From contig JACQPP010000136.1 of NCBI GenBank assembly GCA_016207465.1, positions 1 to 5,914 on the forward strand: a DNA stretch of 5,914 nt, read 5' to 3'. Positions within the stretch are counted from its first letter, which is position 1; each line of letters opens with the position of its first letter. The position numbers were made by a program, and so were the translations under genes. The notes below the pieces were generated by a model. It searched no databases, was not told the origin of the DNA, and saw nothing but the letters and a program-made list of their open reading frames with translations. Source of the DNA: Methanobacteriota archaeon (GTDB lineage: Archaea > Halobacteriota > Syntropharchaeia > JACQPP01). Shown piece by piece: positions 1 to 5,208 of the stretch.

Positions 1-114
1 GCCGGGGAGGAGCCCGGCGGGGAGGAGGAAGGCGTAGAGGGGGTCGGGGGCGGACTCGCGGGGGTGGTCCCCCGGGGGGGTGCTTCTGGGGCGGATGGAG
101 AGGATGGATGGCAT
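1..114 (-). CDS. 5' part of an unidentified protein (runs off window)
   Basis: An open frame starts with ATG at 112-114 and stays open for 38 codons to the window edge. It begins 3 bases after the stop of the preceding small gene, in the same orientation and with the same tight packing as the rest of the cluster. Nearly all codons end in C or G, as expected for real genes here. The visible protein starts MPSILSIRPR, has a Pro/Arg/Asp-rich hydrophilic stretch, and then enters a hydrophobic segment (YAFLLPAGLLPG) that may begin a membrane span. Nothing visible identifies a family. It is probably the fourth gene of the propeller/PCYCGC cluster and probably a membrane protein, but this rests on little sequence. 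Confidence 0.45.
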   Translation of the reverse strand, partial: MPSILSIRPRSTPPGDHPRESAPDPLYAFLLPAGLLPG

Positions 115-117
115 GGC

Positions 118-240
118 TTATGGGGGGATGAGGAGGGCAGGCACGATGAGGAGGAAGAGCAGGATGGCGATGGCGGCGGCGGCCACCCGGTATTGCCATC
201 CGGGGCGGGCCCCCCGGGGGGTCTCAGTGGTTCTGTCCAT
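118..240 (-). CDS. Small single-span membrane protein (40 aa)
   Basis: This short gene is found by reading the minus strand from ATG at 238-240 to TAA at 118-120. The 40-residue product has a basic, hydrophilic N-terminus (MDRTTETPRGARPGWQYR) and then one hydrophobic stretch of about 20 residues (AAAAIAILLFLLIVPALLI), ending two prolines later. This is a plausible single membrane anchor with an N-in orientation. Its start overlaps the 3' end of the PCYCGC gene by 17 bases, and the next gene starts 3 bases after its stop, which suggests translational coupling. I do not recognise a family. It could be a small subunit or assembly factor for the neighbouring membrane proteins. The support is position, codon choice and membrane character. 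Confidence 0.55.
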   Translation of the reverse strand: MDRTTETPRGARPGWQYRVAAAAIAILLFLLIVPALLIPP

Positions 241-664
241 ATCTCTGGTCAATGCGCTGGGCTATCTCGGTCTTGGGGAGCCCCTGGAGGGTCATCTTCT
301 GGACGTCGAGGGCCTCGCCGATGCAGGTGCCGCACTCGGCGGCATGGGGCTCGTATTCCTCCCCGTTGAGGAAGCAGTCGCGGAGGCTCTGGTGGACCCG
401 TCCCCCGTGGGGGTGCATCATGCAGCCGCAGTAGCAGCGGATTCCCTCCAGGTCTCCGGGGTGGTCGCGGGCATAGGTGAATGCGGATGCCACCACGGTG
501 CTCTTGCGGGCGAAATCGGGGAGGGGGCGAGGCCCGACCGCGGCGGAGAAAGAGGGAGGGCCGAGGAGCAGTGCCAGCAGCAGGAGTGCGGCGGCCCCGG
601 CGGCGGCCCAGAGGAGGATGCGGGTGGCCGGTTTCCCCGTGGGCCCGCGGTTATCGCGGGGCAT
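224..664 (-). CDS. Membrane-anchored PCYCGC-motif protein
   Basis: This 146-residue protein has a basic N-terminus, one membrane anchor at about residues 16-35 and an exported domain of about 105 residues. The domain carries RCYCGCMMHPH at 76-86, followed by HQSLRDCF (91-98) and HAAECGTCIGEALD (107-120). This ordered set (CYCGC, then H...DC, then H...CxxC) matches the PCYCGC-motif family (Pfam PF13798), described mostly as lipoproteins of unknown function in Bacillus relatives. Here Arg replaces the motif's Pro, and anchoring is by a transmembrane helix with no lipobox. Six cysteines (77, 79, 81, 97, 111, 114) plus several His suggest metal or heme binding or disulfides, which is inference. 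The start overlaps the propeller gene by 14 bases and the end overlaps the next small gene by 17. Confidence 0.8.
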   Translation of the reverse strand: MPRDNRGPTGKPATRILLWAAAGAAALLLLALLLGPPSFSAAVGPRPLPDFARKSTVVASAFTYARDHPGDLEGIRCYCGCMMHPHGGRVHQSLRDCFLNGEEYEPHAAECGTCIGEALDVQKMTLQGLPKTEIAQRIDQRYGQNH

Positions 665-1736
665 GGATGCGGGCCTCGTCCCAGAGCAGGATGCTCGCCG
701 CCACGATGTAGAAAAGCACGGGGACGAGGACCACCAGCAGGGCCAGGGTGAGGCCGTAGTCGAGGGCTGGCGGGGGAAGGGGCTCCGTGGGCGGTGTCAC
801 CTCCCGGATGCGGAGGTAGTAGACCTTGCCGTCGAAGGAGGCCCCGGCGGCGCTGGTGCCGTCGCCGGAGAGGGAGACGCTGTTCACGTCGTCCAGGGCG
901 GGGTGGGCGTAGAGGACCCGTCCCTCCCCGTCGAGGAAGGTGATGCGGTTGTCGATGGAGCCCACCGCCATCCACTGTCCCCCCTGGGAGAGGGCCACGG
1001 CCATGGCCTGTCCCCCGGTGCGGTAGGACCACAGCCGCCGGCCCGCGTGGTCCAGCAGGAGGACCCCCTTCTCCCCGGTGGCCGCCGCCCGCGTGCCGTC
1101 GGGGCTCAGGGCCACCCCGGTGACCGGGGCGCCGGTGGAGTGCCTCCAGAGGACGCTCCCGGTGGAGTCGAGGAGGGTGATGGAGCCGTCGCCGGAGCCC
1201 ACGGCGATGCGGGAGCCATCCGGTGTCATGGCGACGTCGGTGAGGAGGTCCGGGGAGTCATACTGCCCCGTCATCTTCCCCGCGCGGTCCACCAGGTGGA
1301 GATGGCGGTCGAGGGCCGCCACCGCCGTCACCATCCCCTTCTCCGACACCGCGATGCCCATGGCGTGGTCCCCCACCTCGTGGGTCCAGAGGATGTTCCC
1401 CGTGCGGTCGAGGAAGTGGACATGGCCCCGGGGGGACCCCGCGGCCACGTAGTCCCCCTCAGGGGAGATGGCCACATCGAGAATCTCATCGTGGTGGTTG
1501 TGGCTCCAGAGCACCCGCTTCTCCCGGTCCAGCAGGAGAACATGGGAGTCCCGGGTGCCCAGGGCCATCAGGCTGCCGTCGCGGGAGATGGACACACTCC
1601 GGACCATGTCTCCGGCGTCGAAACTCCACTGGGGGTCCACCCGCACCTCCGCGGCGGCGGAAGCGGAGAGGGTGAGGATGGACAGAGTCCAGAGTGCGCG
1701 GAGAAACAACACCCGAAGGTGAACGCGGTCTTTCAT
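651..1736 (-). CDS. Secreted seven-bladed WD40/PQQ-like beta-propeller with C-terminal membrane anchor
   Basis: The 361-residue product starts with a cleavable-type signal (residues 1-29, ending SASAAAE). Seven repeats of about 40 residues fill roughly 37-315. Their shared pattern is a V..VA.SPDG core, then AAGS.DG.V, then LLD..G.VLW.H (examples: ISPEGDYVAAGSPRGHVHFL, MTPDGSRIAVGSGDGSITLL). This is the WD40/YVTN/PQQ-like propeller class. A Pro-rich linker leads to one hydrophobic span at about 326-352 (LTLALLVVLVPVLFYIVAAS) and a short charged tail, so the propeller should face outside with its C-terminus in the cytoplasm. No enzyme residues are evident; scaffold or ligand-binding roles are likely. 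Repeat 3 is more degenerate. It is the first gene of the minus-strand cluster, with a TATA-like element upstream and a weak GAGGGG two bases before the ATG. Confidence 0.85.
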   Translation of the reverse strand: MKDRVHLRVLFLRALWTLSILTLSASAAAEVRVDPQWSFDAGDMVRSVSISRDGSLMALGTRDSHVLLLDREKRVLWSHNHHDEILDVAISPEGDYVAAGSPRGHVHFLDRTGNILWTHEVGDHAMGIAVSEKGMVTAVAALDRHLHLVDRAGKMTGQYDSPDLLTDVAMTPDGSRIAVGSGDGSITLLDSTGSVLWRHSTGAPVTGVALSPDGTRAAATGEKGVLLLDHAGRRLWSYRTGGQAMAVALSQGGQWMAVGSIDNRITFLDGEGRVLYAHPALDDVNSVSLSGDGTSAAGASFDGKVYYLRIREVTPPTEPLPPPALDYGLTLALLVVLVPVLFYIVAASILLWDEARIHAPR

Positions 1737-1780
1737 AGCCCCTCAAGGAGAACCCGGCGGGGGACCGCACTAAACGTTTC

Positions 1781-1790
1781 AGATATAGAT
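1781..1790 (-). promoter_or_regulatory. Candidate TATA box for the minus-strand cluster
   Basis: The minus strand reads ATCTATATCT here, one of very few A/T-rich spots in the region. Archaeal transcription usually starts about 25 bases downstream of the TATA centre, near 1759-1760. That would leave a leader of about 23 bases before the ATG at 1736. The position fits, but no start site has been measured. Confidence 0.45.
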
Positions 1791-1798
1791 TACCTGAG

Positions 1799-1807
1799 AG
1801 TATATGG
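1799..1807 (+). promoter_or_regulatory. Alternative TATA-like element upstream of the DUF2175-like gene
   Basis: The sequence gagtatatggag contains a TATA-like core at about 1799-1806. The 9-mer TATATGGAG (1801-1809) recurs at 2759-2767 in the gap before the nitrite reductase gene. If used, transcription would begin near 1828-1832, leaving a leader of about 70 bases before ATG 1901. It competes with the closer candidate at 1864-1878. Confidence 0.3.
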
Positions 1808-1863
1808 AGAACGGTTCCGGTGGTAAGAGGGGGGCAGATATCCGGAATCTCCCTATCCCGGCG

Positions 1864-1878
1864 GGAAAAGGTTAAATG
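1864..1878 (+). promoter_or_regulatory. Candidate BRE/TATA element for a leaderless DUF2175-like transcript
   Basis: The string GGAAAAGGTTAAATG resembles a purine-rich archaeal BRE followed by a weak TATA box, in otherwise G/C-rich DNA. Its centre (about 1875) lies 26 bases before the ATG at 1901, the distance expected if transcription begins at or very near the start codon. This supports the 1901 start over an in-frame GTG at 1820, because the element would otherwise lie inside the coding region. It is a pattern match only. Confidence 0.4.
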
Positions 1879-1900
1879 GGGCCCGGCGAGTCTGAAGCCC

Positions 1901-2206
1901 ATGGGCGCCACCGGACCGGGCAACTGCTCCATCTGCCAGCAGGCCATCTCCTGGTCCCAGCTGTTCACATTCACCGCCAAGGGACCATTGCACTTCGACT
2001 GCTTCCGGAAGCAGGCCCCCTCCGACCCGGCCACCCAGGGGGTCCTGCAGGCGCTGGAGGGCGAACTCCGCCTCATCGTGGCCTACAAGGGACTCTTGGG
2101 GAAGGTGCAGAACCCGGAGGAGAAGGCCCTGCTGGAGGGGTTCGAGAAGGACGCGGAGCGCCACGCGGCCCGCCTCACCAAGATGGCCGACCGGGCCCCG
2201 AAGTAG
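1901..2206 (+). CDS. DUF2175-like small Cys/His (zinc-binding-type) protein
   Basis: The 101-residue product begins with C9-x2-C12, then LFTFTAKGPLHFDCF with H31-x2-C34. This is a CxxC...HxxC layout expected to hold one zinc. The FTF..KGP.HF.CF core resembles the archaeal DUF2175 family (Pfam PF09943), small proteins of unknown function. The second half (about 45-100) is a charged, probably helical tail rich in Glu, Lys, Leu and Ala. No signal peptide or membrane span is seen, so it should be cytoplasmic. I chose ATG 1901 because the Cys pair lies close to it and a promoter-like element sits just upstream; an in-frame GTG at 1820 would add 27 poorly family-like residues. It ends 17 bases before the cupredoxin lipoprotein gene and probably shares its transcript. 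Its role is unknown; metal-linked regulation would be inference. Confidence 0.75.
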   Translation: MGATGPGNCSICQQAISWSQLFTFTAKGPLHFDCFRKQAPSDPATQGVLQALEGELRLIVAYKGLLGKVQNPEEKALLEGFEKDAERHAARLTKMADRAPK

Positions 2207-2213
2207 GGCCGAC

Positions 2214-2320
2214 CTGTCCAATCATGTCCTGGAAATCTCCCCTGAACCCTCGGTTCCTCGTGCTGCTGGCCGCGGTGGCCCTCATGGTTCTCCTGTCCGG
2301 GTGTTCCTCCCGCGCCCCCC
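2214..2320 (+). repeat. Direct repeat copy 1: start region and lipoprotein signal peptide
   Basis: This 107-base block matches 2819-2925 with 7 mismatches and no gaps. It covers 10 bases before the start codon (CTGTCCAATC, identical in both copies), the signal peptide, the lipobox and the first residues after it. Beyond the block, the coding sequences diverge sharply. Confidence 0.9.
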
Positions 2321-2733
2321 AGCCTCCCGCCGCCGCGCCTGCCGCGGCCCCGGGGGCCTCTCCGCCGGCCTCCGCGGAGGTCGCAATCGAGGTCGCAGAC
2401 GTCAAGTTCGAGCCCCCGCAGCTCAATCTCAAGGCGGGCCCCACCCGGTTCACCGTGCACAACACGGGGGCCATCCTCCATGAGTTCGTGCTCTACTCTG
2501 AGGCGCGGCGGGCCGCGGTCGTCGAAGGCCACAAGAGCATGGGGGGGGCCGGGGGCCACAATCACGGCCAGATGGATAAGGCCAGTGCAATCCTGGTGGC
2601 TGTCTCCGACATTCTTCCCCAGAAGACCAAGGAGAGCGGTGTCGTCACCCTGGCGCCCGGCGTCTACGAGTACGGCTGCTTCGTCCCCGGTCACTACGAG
2701 GCCGGGATGAAGGGGCAGATTGTGGTCGCGTGA
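2224..2733 (+). CDS. Cupredoxin (blue copper) lipoprotein
   Basis: The 169-residue precursor has a signal with lipobox LLSGC (C27), an Ala/Pro-rich linker (about 31-50) and one cupredoxin domain (about 52-169). The type 1 copper ligands appear complete: H86 in ILHEFVLY, then C152, H157 and M162 in YGCFVPGHYEAGM. An electron-carrier role on the outer membrane face is therefore likely. The loop between the first His and the Cys is long and holds HKSMGGAGGHNHGQM (103-117), a His/Met-rich stretch that might bind extra copper. I chose ATG 2224 because the same start context and signal peptide recur in the nitrite reductase gene; there is no Shine-Dalgarno match. The domain is paralogous to the second cupredoxin domain of that fusion (shared GHYEAGMKG). 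The gene lies 17 bases after the DUF2175-like gene, probably in an operon. Its natural partner may be the downstream NirK. Confidence 0.88.
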   Translation: MSWKSPLNPRFLVLLAAVALMVLLSGCSSRAPQPPAAAPAAAPGASPPASAEVAIEVADVKFEPPQLNLKAGPTRFTVHNTGAILHEFVLYSEARRAAVVEGHKSMGGAGGHNHGQMDKASAILVAVSDILPQKTKESGVVTLAPGVYEYGCFVPGHYEAGMKGQIVVA

Positions 2734-2751
2734 GTCCGGGGCGTTCCTACA

Positions 2752-2764
2752 TAATCTATATATG
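2752..2764 (+). promoter_or_regulatory. Candidate TATA box for the nitrite reductase operon
   Basis: The 95-base gap between the small lipoprotein and the nitrite reductase gene (2734-2828) holds TAATCTATATATG, the clearest A/T-rich element in the window. A start about 25 bases downstream, near 2785, would give a leader of roughly 44 bases. The nirK, hemerythrin and regulator genes may thus have their own promoter, in addition to any read-through from upstream. Confidence 0.5.
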
Positions 2765-2818
2765 GAGTGTAGGTAATGCTAAAGTCCCCCCTGTGCCTCT
2801 GGACCCTCCGGAGCCAAA

Positions 2819-2925
2819 CTGTCCAATCATGTCCGGGAAATCTCCCCTGAACCCTCGGTTCCTCGTGTTGCTGGCCGTGGTGGCCCTCGCGGTCCTCCTG
2901 TCCGGGTGCTCCTCCCGCGCCCCCC
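2819..2925 (+). repeat. Direct repeat copy 2: start region and lipoprotein signal peptide
   Basis: This is the second copy of the 107-base block at 2214-2320, about 93% identical. Only 3 of the first 32 encoded residues differ (W3G, A17V, M21A). The shared part includes 10 untranslated bases before the ATG, which supports ATG 2829 as the true start of the nitrite reductase gene. Confidence 0.9.
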
Positions 2926-4727
2926 CGGTTTCCCCCGCGGCCCCGGCGGCCAGCTCCCAGGCGGCCCCTGCCACCGCGATGTCCACGGAGATTACAATCG
3001 AGATGAAGAACATCCAGTTCTCCCAGAAGGAGGTCACCATCCCGGTGGGGGCCACCGTCACCTGGGTCAACACCGACCCGGTGGAGCATGACGTGACCAG
3101 CGACGACACCGGGGGAGAACTCAAATCCCCCCTCCTGAAGACCGGGGAGAAATTCACGCACACCTTTGCCAAGACAGGGACCTACAAATACCACTGCACC
3201 CCCCACTCCAGCAAGAACGCGGAGACCGGGGAGTTTGCGGGGATGACCGGGGTCATCCGGGTGGTGGAGGCGGCCTCCGCTCCCGCGTCCTCCGGCTCTC
3301 CGGCGGCCGGTGCCGTGGCCCCCCTGGCGGCGACCCCCATCCCCGCCTCCTCCAACGTGAAGGTGGTGGACGGCGTCCAAGTGGTATCCCTCGAGGCCAG
3401 CGAATTCAAATTTGCTCCAATGGAGCTTAAACTGAAGCCGGGAAAAACGAAGTTCATCATCGTAAACAAGGGCGTGGTCCCCCACGAACTCCACCTCTAT
3501 CCTGAGGCGGAGGCCCGCCAGATCACAGAGACCCACATCGGGGAGCACCTCCGGGGGTACGCGCCCACCACGGGGCTGGTGGTGGGAGTGGACGCGAGGG
3601 TTGGCGAAAGGAGTGAGAGCGATATCATCGACCTGAGACCGGGGACCTACGAGATGGGATGCCACATCCCCGGCCACTACGAGGCCGGAATGAAAGGCAG
3701 GGTCATCGTGACGGATGGAGTCCCGTCCCCCTCTCCGACCCCCGCGGCGGCGAGGGTCCTGGCAACCCCCGCCCCCTACACCGGGCCCGTGGCGGACATC
3801 GTCCGCAAGGGCGCCGATGTCCCCCCGCCCATCACCCGCAAGGAGCCCGCCACGGTCCGCATCGACCTGGAGACCCGGGAGGTCGTGGGCGAGCTCGCCG
3901 ACGGCGTTTACTACCGCTACTGGACCTTTAATGGGACGGTCCCCGGTCCCATGCTCAGGGTCCGGGTGGATGACACCGTCGAACTCCACTTGAAGAACGC
4001 GCCCGACGGCACCATGCCCCACTCCATCGACCTCCACGCGGTCACCGGGCCGGGCGGGGGCGCCGTCCTCACCCAGACCCCACCCGGCAAGGAGAAGGCC
4101 ATGACCTTCAAGGCCCTCAACCCCGGGGTCTACATCTACCACTGCGCCAGCCCCCACATCCCCAGCCACGTAGCCAACGGCATGTATGGGATGATTCTCG
4201 TGGAGCCCAAGGAGGGCCTCCCTCCGGTGGACCGCGAGTTCTACGTGGTCCAGGGCGAGTGGTACACCCAGGCCAAGCGGGGCGAGAGGGGGCTCCAGGC
4301 CTTCGACTTCGACAAGATGCAGCTGGAGCACCCGGAATACGTGACATTCAACGGCAAAGTGGCCGCCCTCACCGGCGCCAACGCCATGAAGGCGAAGGTC
4401 GGGGAGAAGGTCCGCATCTACATCGGGGTCGGCGCCTTCCTCCCGTCGTCGTTCCACGTCATCGGGGAGATTTTCGACAGGGTCTACCCCGAGGGGGCCC
4501 TGAGGGACGCCCACCGGGACGTCCAGACCACAATGGTCCCCGCCGGGGGCGCCGCGGCCGTCGAGTTCACCCTGGAGGTCCCCGGGAACTACATCCTGGT
4601 GGACCACAGCCTCACCCGCGCCCTGGACAAGGGGGCCGTGGGAATCCTCCAGGTGGAGGGCCCCGAGAACCCCCAGGTGTTCCAGGCGGTGACCCCCGCC
4701 GGCGGAGGAGAGAGCGCGGGCCACTGA
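2829..4727 (+). CDS. nirK: Copper nitrite reductase (AniA/class II NirK) lipoprotein with two extra N-terminal cupredoxin domains
   Basis: The core enzyme reduces nitrite to nitric oxide outside the cell membrane. The 632-residue precursor has a lipobox LLSGC (C27), then four copper-type folds. Domain 1 (about 53-147) is plastocyanin-like, with ligands H87, C123, H126 and M139. Domain 2 (about 186-296) resembles the upstream lipoprotein, with H219, C278, H283 and M288. Domains 3-4 (about 340-612) are NirK. Type 1 ligands are H398, C439, H447 and M452; type 2 ligands are H403, H438 and H593; catalytic residues are D401 (HSIDLH) and H543 (SSFHVIGEIFD). The Cys-x7-His spacing and strings such as ANGMYGMILVEPKEGLP and LVDHSLTRALDKGA match Neisseria AniA closely, so class II is clear. 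All active-site residues are present. Ala/Pro/Ser-rich linkers (about 31-50, 148-172, 298-318) join the modules. Domain 2 has an unusually A/T-ending codon stretch at 3384-3476. An in-frame upstream extension was discarded because the duplicated signal starts at 2829. The hemerythrin-like gene follows after 16 bases. Confidence 0.95.
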   Translation: MSGKSPLNPRFLVLLAVVALAVLLSGCSSRAPPVSPAAPAASSQAAPATAMSTEITIEMKNIQFSQKEVTIPVGATVTWVNTDPVEHDVTSDDTGGELKSPLLKTGEKFTHTFAKTGTYKYHCTPHSSKNAETGEFAGMTGVIRVVEAASAPASSGSPAAGAVAPLAATPIPASSNVKVVDGVQVVSLEASEFKFAPMELKLKPGKTKFIIVNKGVVPHELHLYPEAEARQITETHIGEHLRGYAPTTGLVVGVDARVGERSESDIIDLRPGTYEMGCHIPGHYEAGMKGRVIVTDGVPSPSPTPAAARVLATPAPYTGPVADIVRKGADVPPPITRKEPATVRIDLETREVVGELADGVYYRYWTFNGTVPGPMLRVRVDDTVELHLKNAPDGTMPHSIDLHAVTGPGGGAVLTQTPPGKEKAMTFKALNPGVYIYHCASPHIPSHVANGMYGMILVEPKEGLPPVDREFYVVQGEWYTQAKRGERGLQAFDFDKMQLEHPEYVTFNGKVAALTGANAMKAKVGEKVRIYIGVGAFLPSSFHVIGEIFDRVYPEGALRDAHRDVQTTMVPAGGAAAVEFTLEVPGNYILVDHSLTRALDKGAVGILQVEGPENPQVFQAVTPAGGGESAGH

Positions 4728-4743
4728 ACGGCCCCGGGGCCAC

Positions 4744-5178
4744 ATGGGCGAAATCACCGACTTCATGGGGCGGGACCACCGCCGGCTCGACTCCCTCTTC
4801 CGGGAGTTCCAGCAGGCGAAGGCCCGGGACCCGCGCACGGCCAAGCCCGCATTCTCCGAGTTCAAGGCCAGACTCAAGAAGCACATCGCCTGGGAGGAGG
4901 AGATTCTCTTCCCCCTCTTCGAGAAACAGAGCGGGATGCAGGCCGGGGGCCCCACCTCGGTGATGCGCATCGAGCACCGGGAAATCGAGGCGTGCCTGGA
5001 GAAAATCCAGGGCCGCCTGGACCGGGGGGCCGCCGACACCGGGGAGTGGGAGCGGAGACTCACGGAGGTCATCGCCTCCCACGACCAGAAGGAGGAGCAG
5101 GTCCTCTACCCCTGGATTGACGAATCCGTGGAGGCCGGGGAGAAGAAGGCCGCCATCGAGCGGATGAAAAAATCTTAA
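4744..5178 (+). CDS. Hemerythrin-like (HHE) di-iron protein
   Basis: The 144-residue protein matches the four-helix hemerythrin HHE fold. Putative iron ligands are H12 (RDHRRLD), H47 and E51 (HIAWEEEILFP), H78 (IEHREIE), and H113 and E117 (HDQKEEQVLYP). This repeated H...HxxxE, H...HxxxE pattern is typical of the group that also includes YtfE/RIC proteins. No signal peptide is visible, so it should be cytoplasmic. Family members bind O2 or NO or help repair damaged iron centres. Placed 16 bases after a nitrite reductase gene, binding or buffering NO is an attractive role, but this is inference from context. The N-terminal ScdA domain and the CxxC seen in some RIC proteins are absent. ATG 4744 has no Shine-Dalgarno match; a GC palindrome (GGCCCCGGGGCC, 4730-4741) fills the gap. 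The regulator gene follows after 30 bases. Confidence 0.88.
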   Translation: MGEITDFMGRDHRRLDSLFREFQQAKARDPRTAKPAFSEFKARLKKHIAWEEEILFPLFEKQSGMQAGGPTSVMRIEHREIEACLEKIQGRLDRGAADTGEWERRLTEVIASHDQKEEQVLYPWIDESVEAGEKKAAIERMKKS

Positions 5179-5208
5179 CCGGGGGCGGCGTGTTCTCTCC
5201 TCCGGACC

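Noticed and set aside
477..1826. Long plus-strand open frame (449 codons) opposite the propeller gene
   Set aside because: No domain is recognisable, and the composition mirrors the repeat-rich minus-strand propeller gene, which has a signal peptide, seven blades and a membrane anchor.
1820..1900. GTG start at 1820 giving a 128-residue DUF2175-like protein
   Set aside because: The extra 27 residues look unlike coding sequence of the family, and a promoter-like BRE/TATA element lies within them; ATG 1901 places the first Cys pair near the N-terminus.
1876..2223. In-frame upstream extension of the small cupredoxin lipoprotein gene
   Set aside because: It runs through the DUF2175-like gene in another frame and would place more than 100 residues before a clear lipoprotein signal peptide.
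2730..2828. Upstream in-frame extension of the nitrite reductase gene
   Set aside because: It would translate the TATA-like region and bury the lipoprotein signal. The duplicated start context shared with the small lipoprotein gene points to ATG 2829.
4730..4741. Palindrome GGCCCCGGGGCC between the nirK and hemerythrin genes as a terminator
   Set aside because: It is only 12 bases of pure G/C with no loop or T-tract, in G/C-rich DNA, and the next gene starts 3 bases later, so termination there is unlikely.
2694..5072. Very long open frame on the minus strand (792 codons) opposite the nitrite reductase and hemerythrin genes
   Set aside because: Its Gly/Val/His/Leu/Arg-rich, domain-free sequence is typical of the complement of high-GC codons, while the plus strand here encodes clear families with intact active sites.
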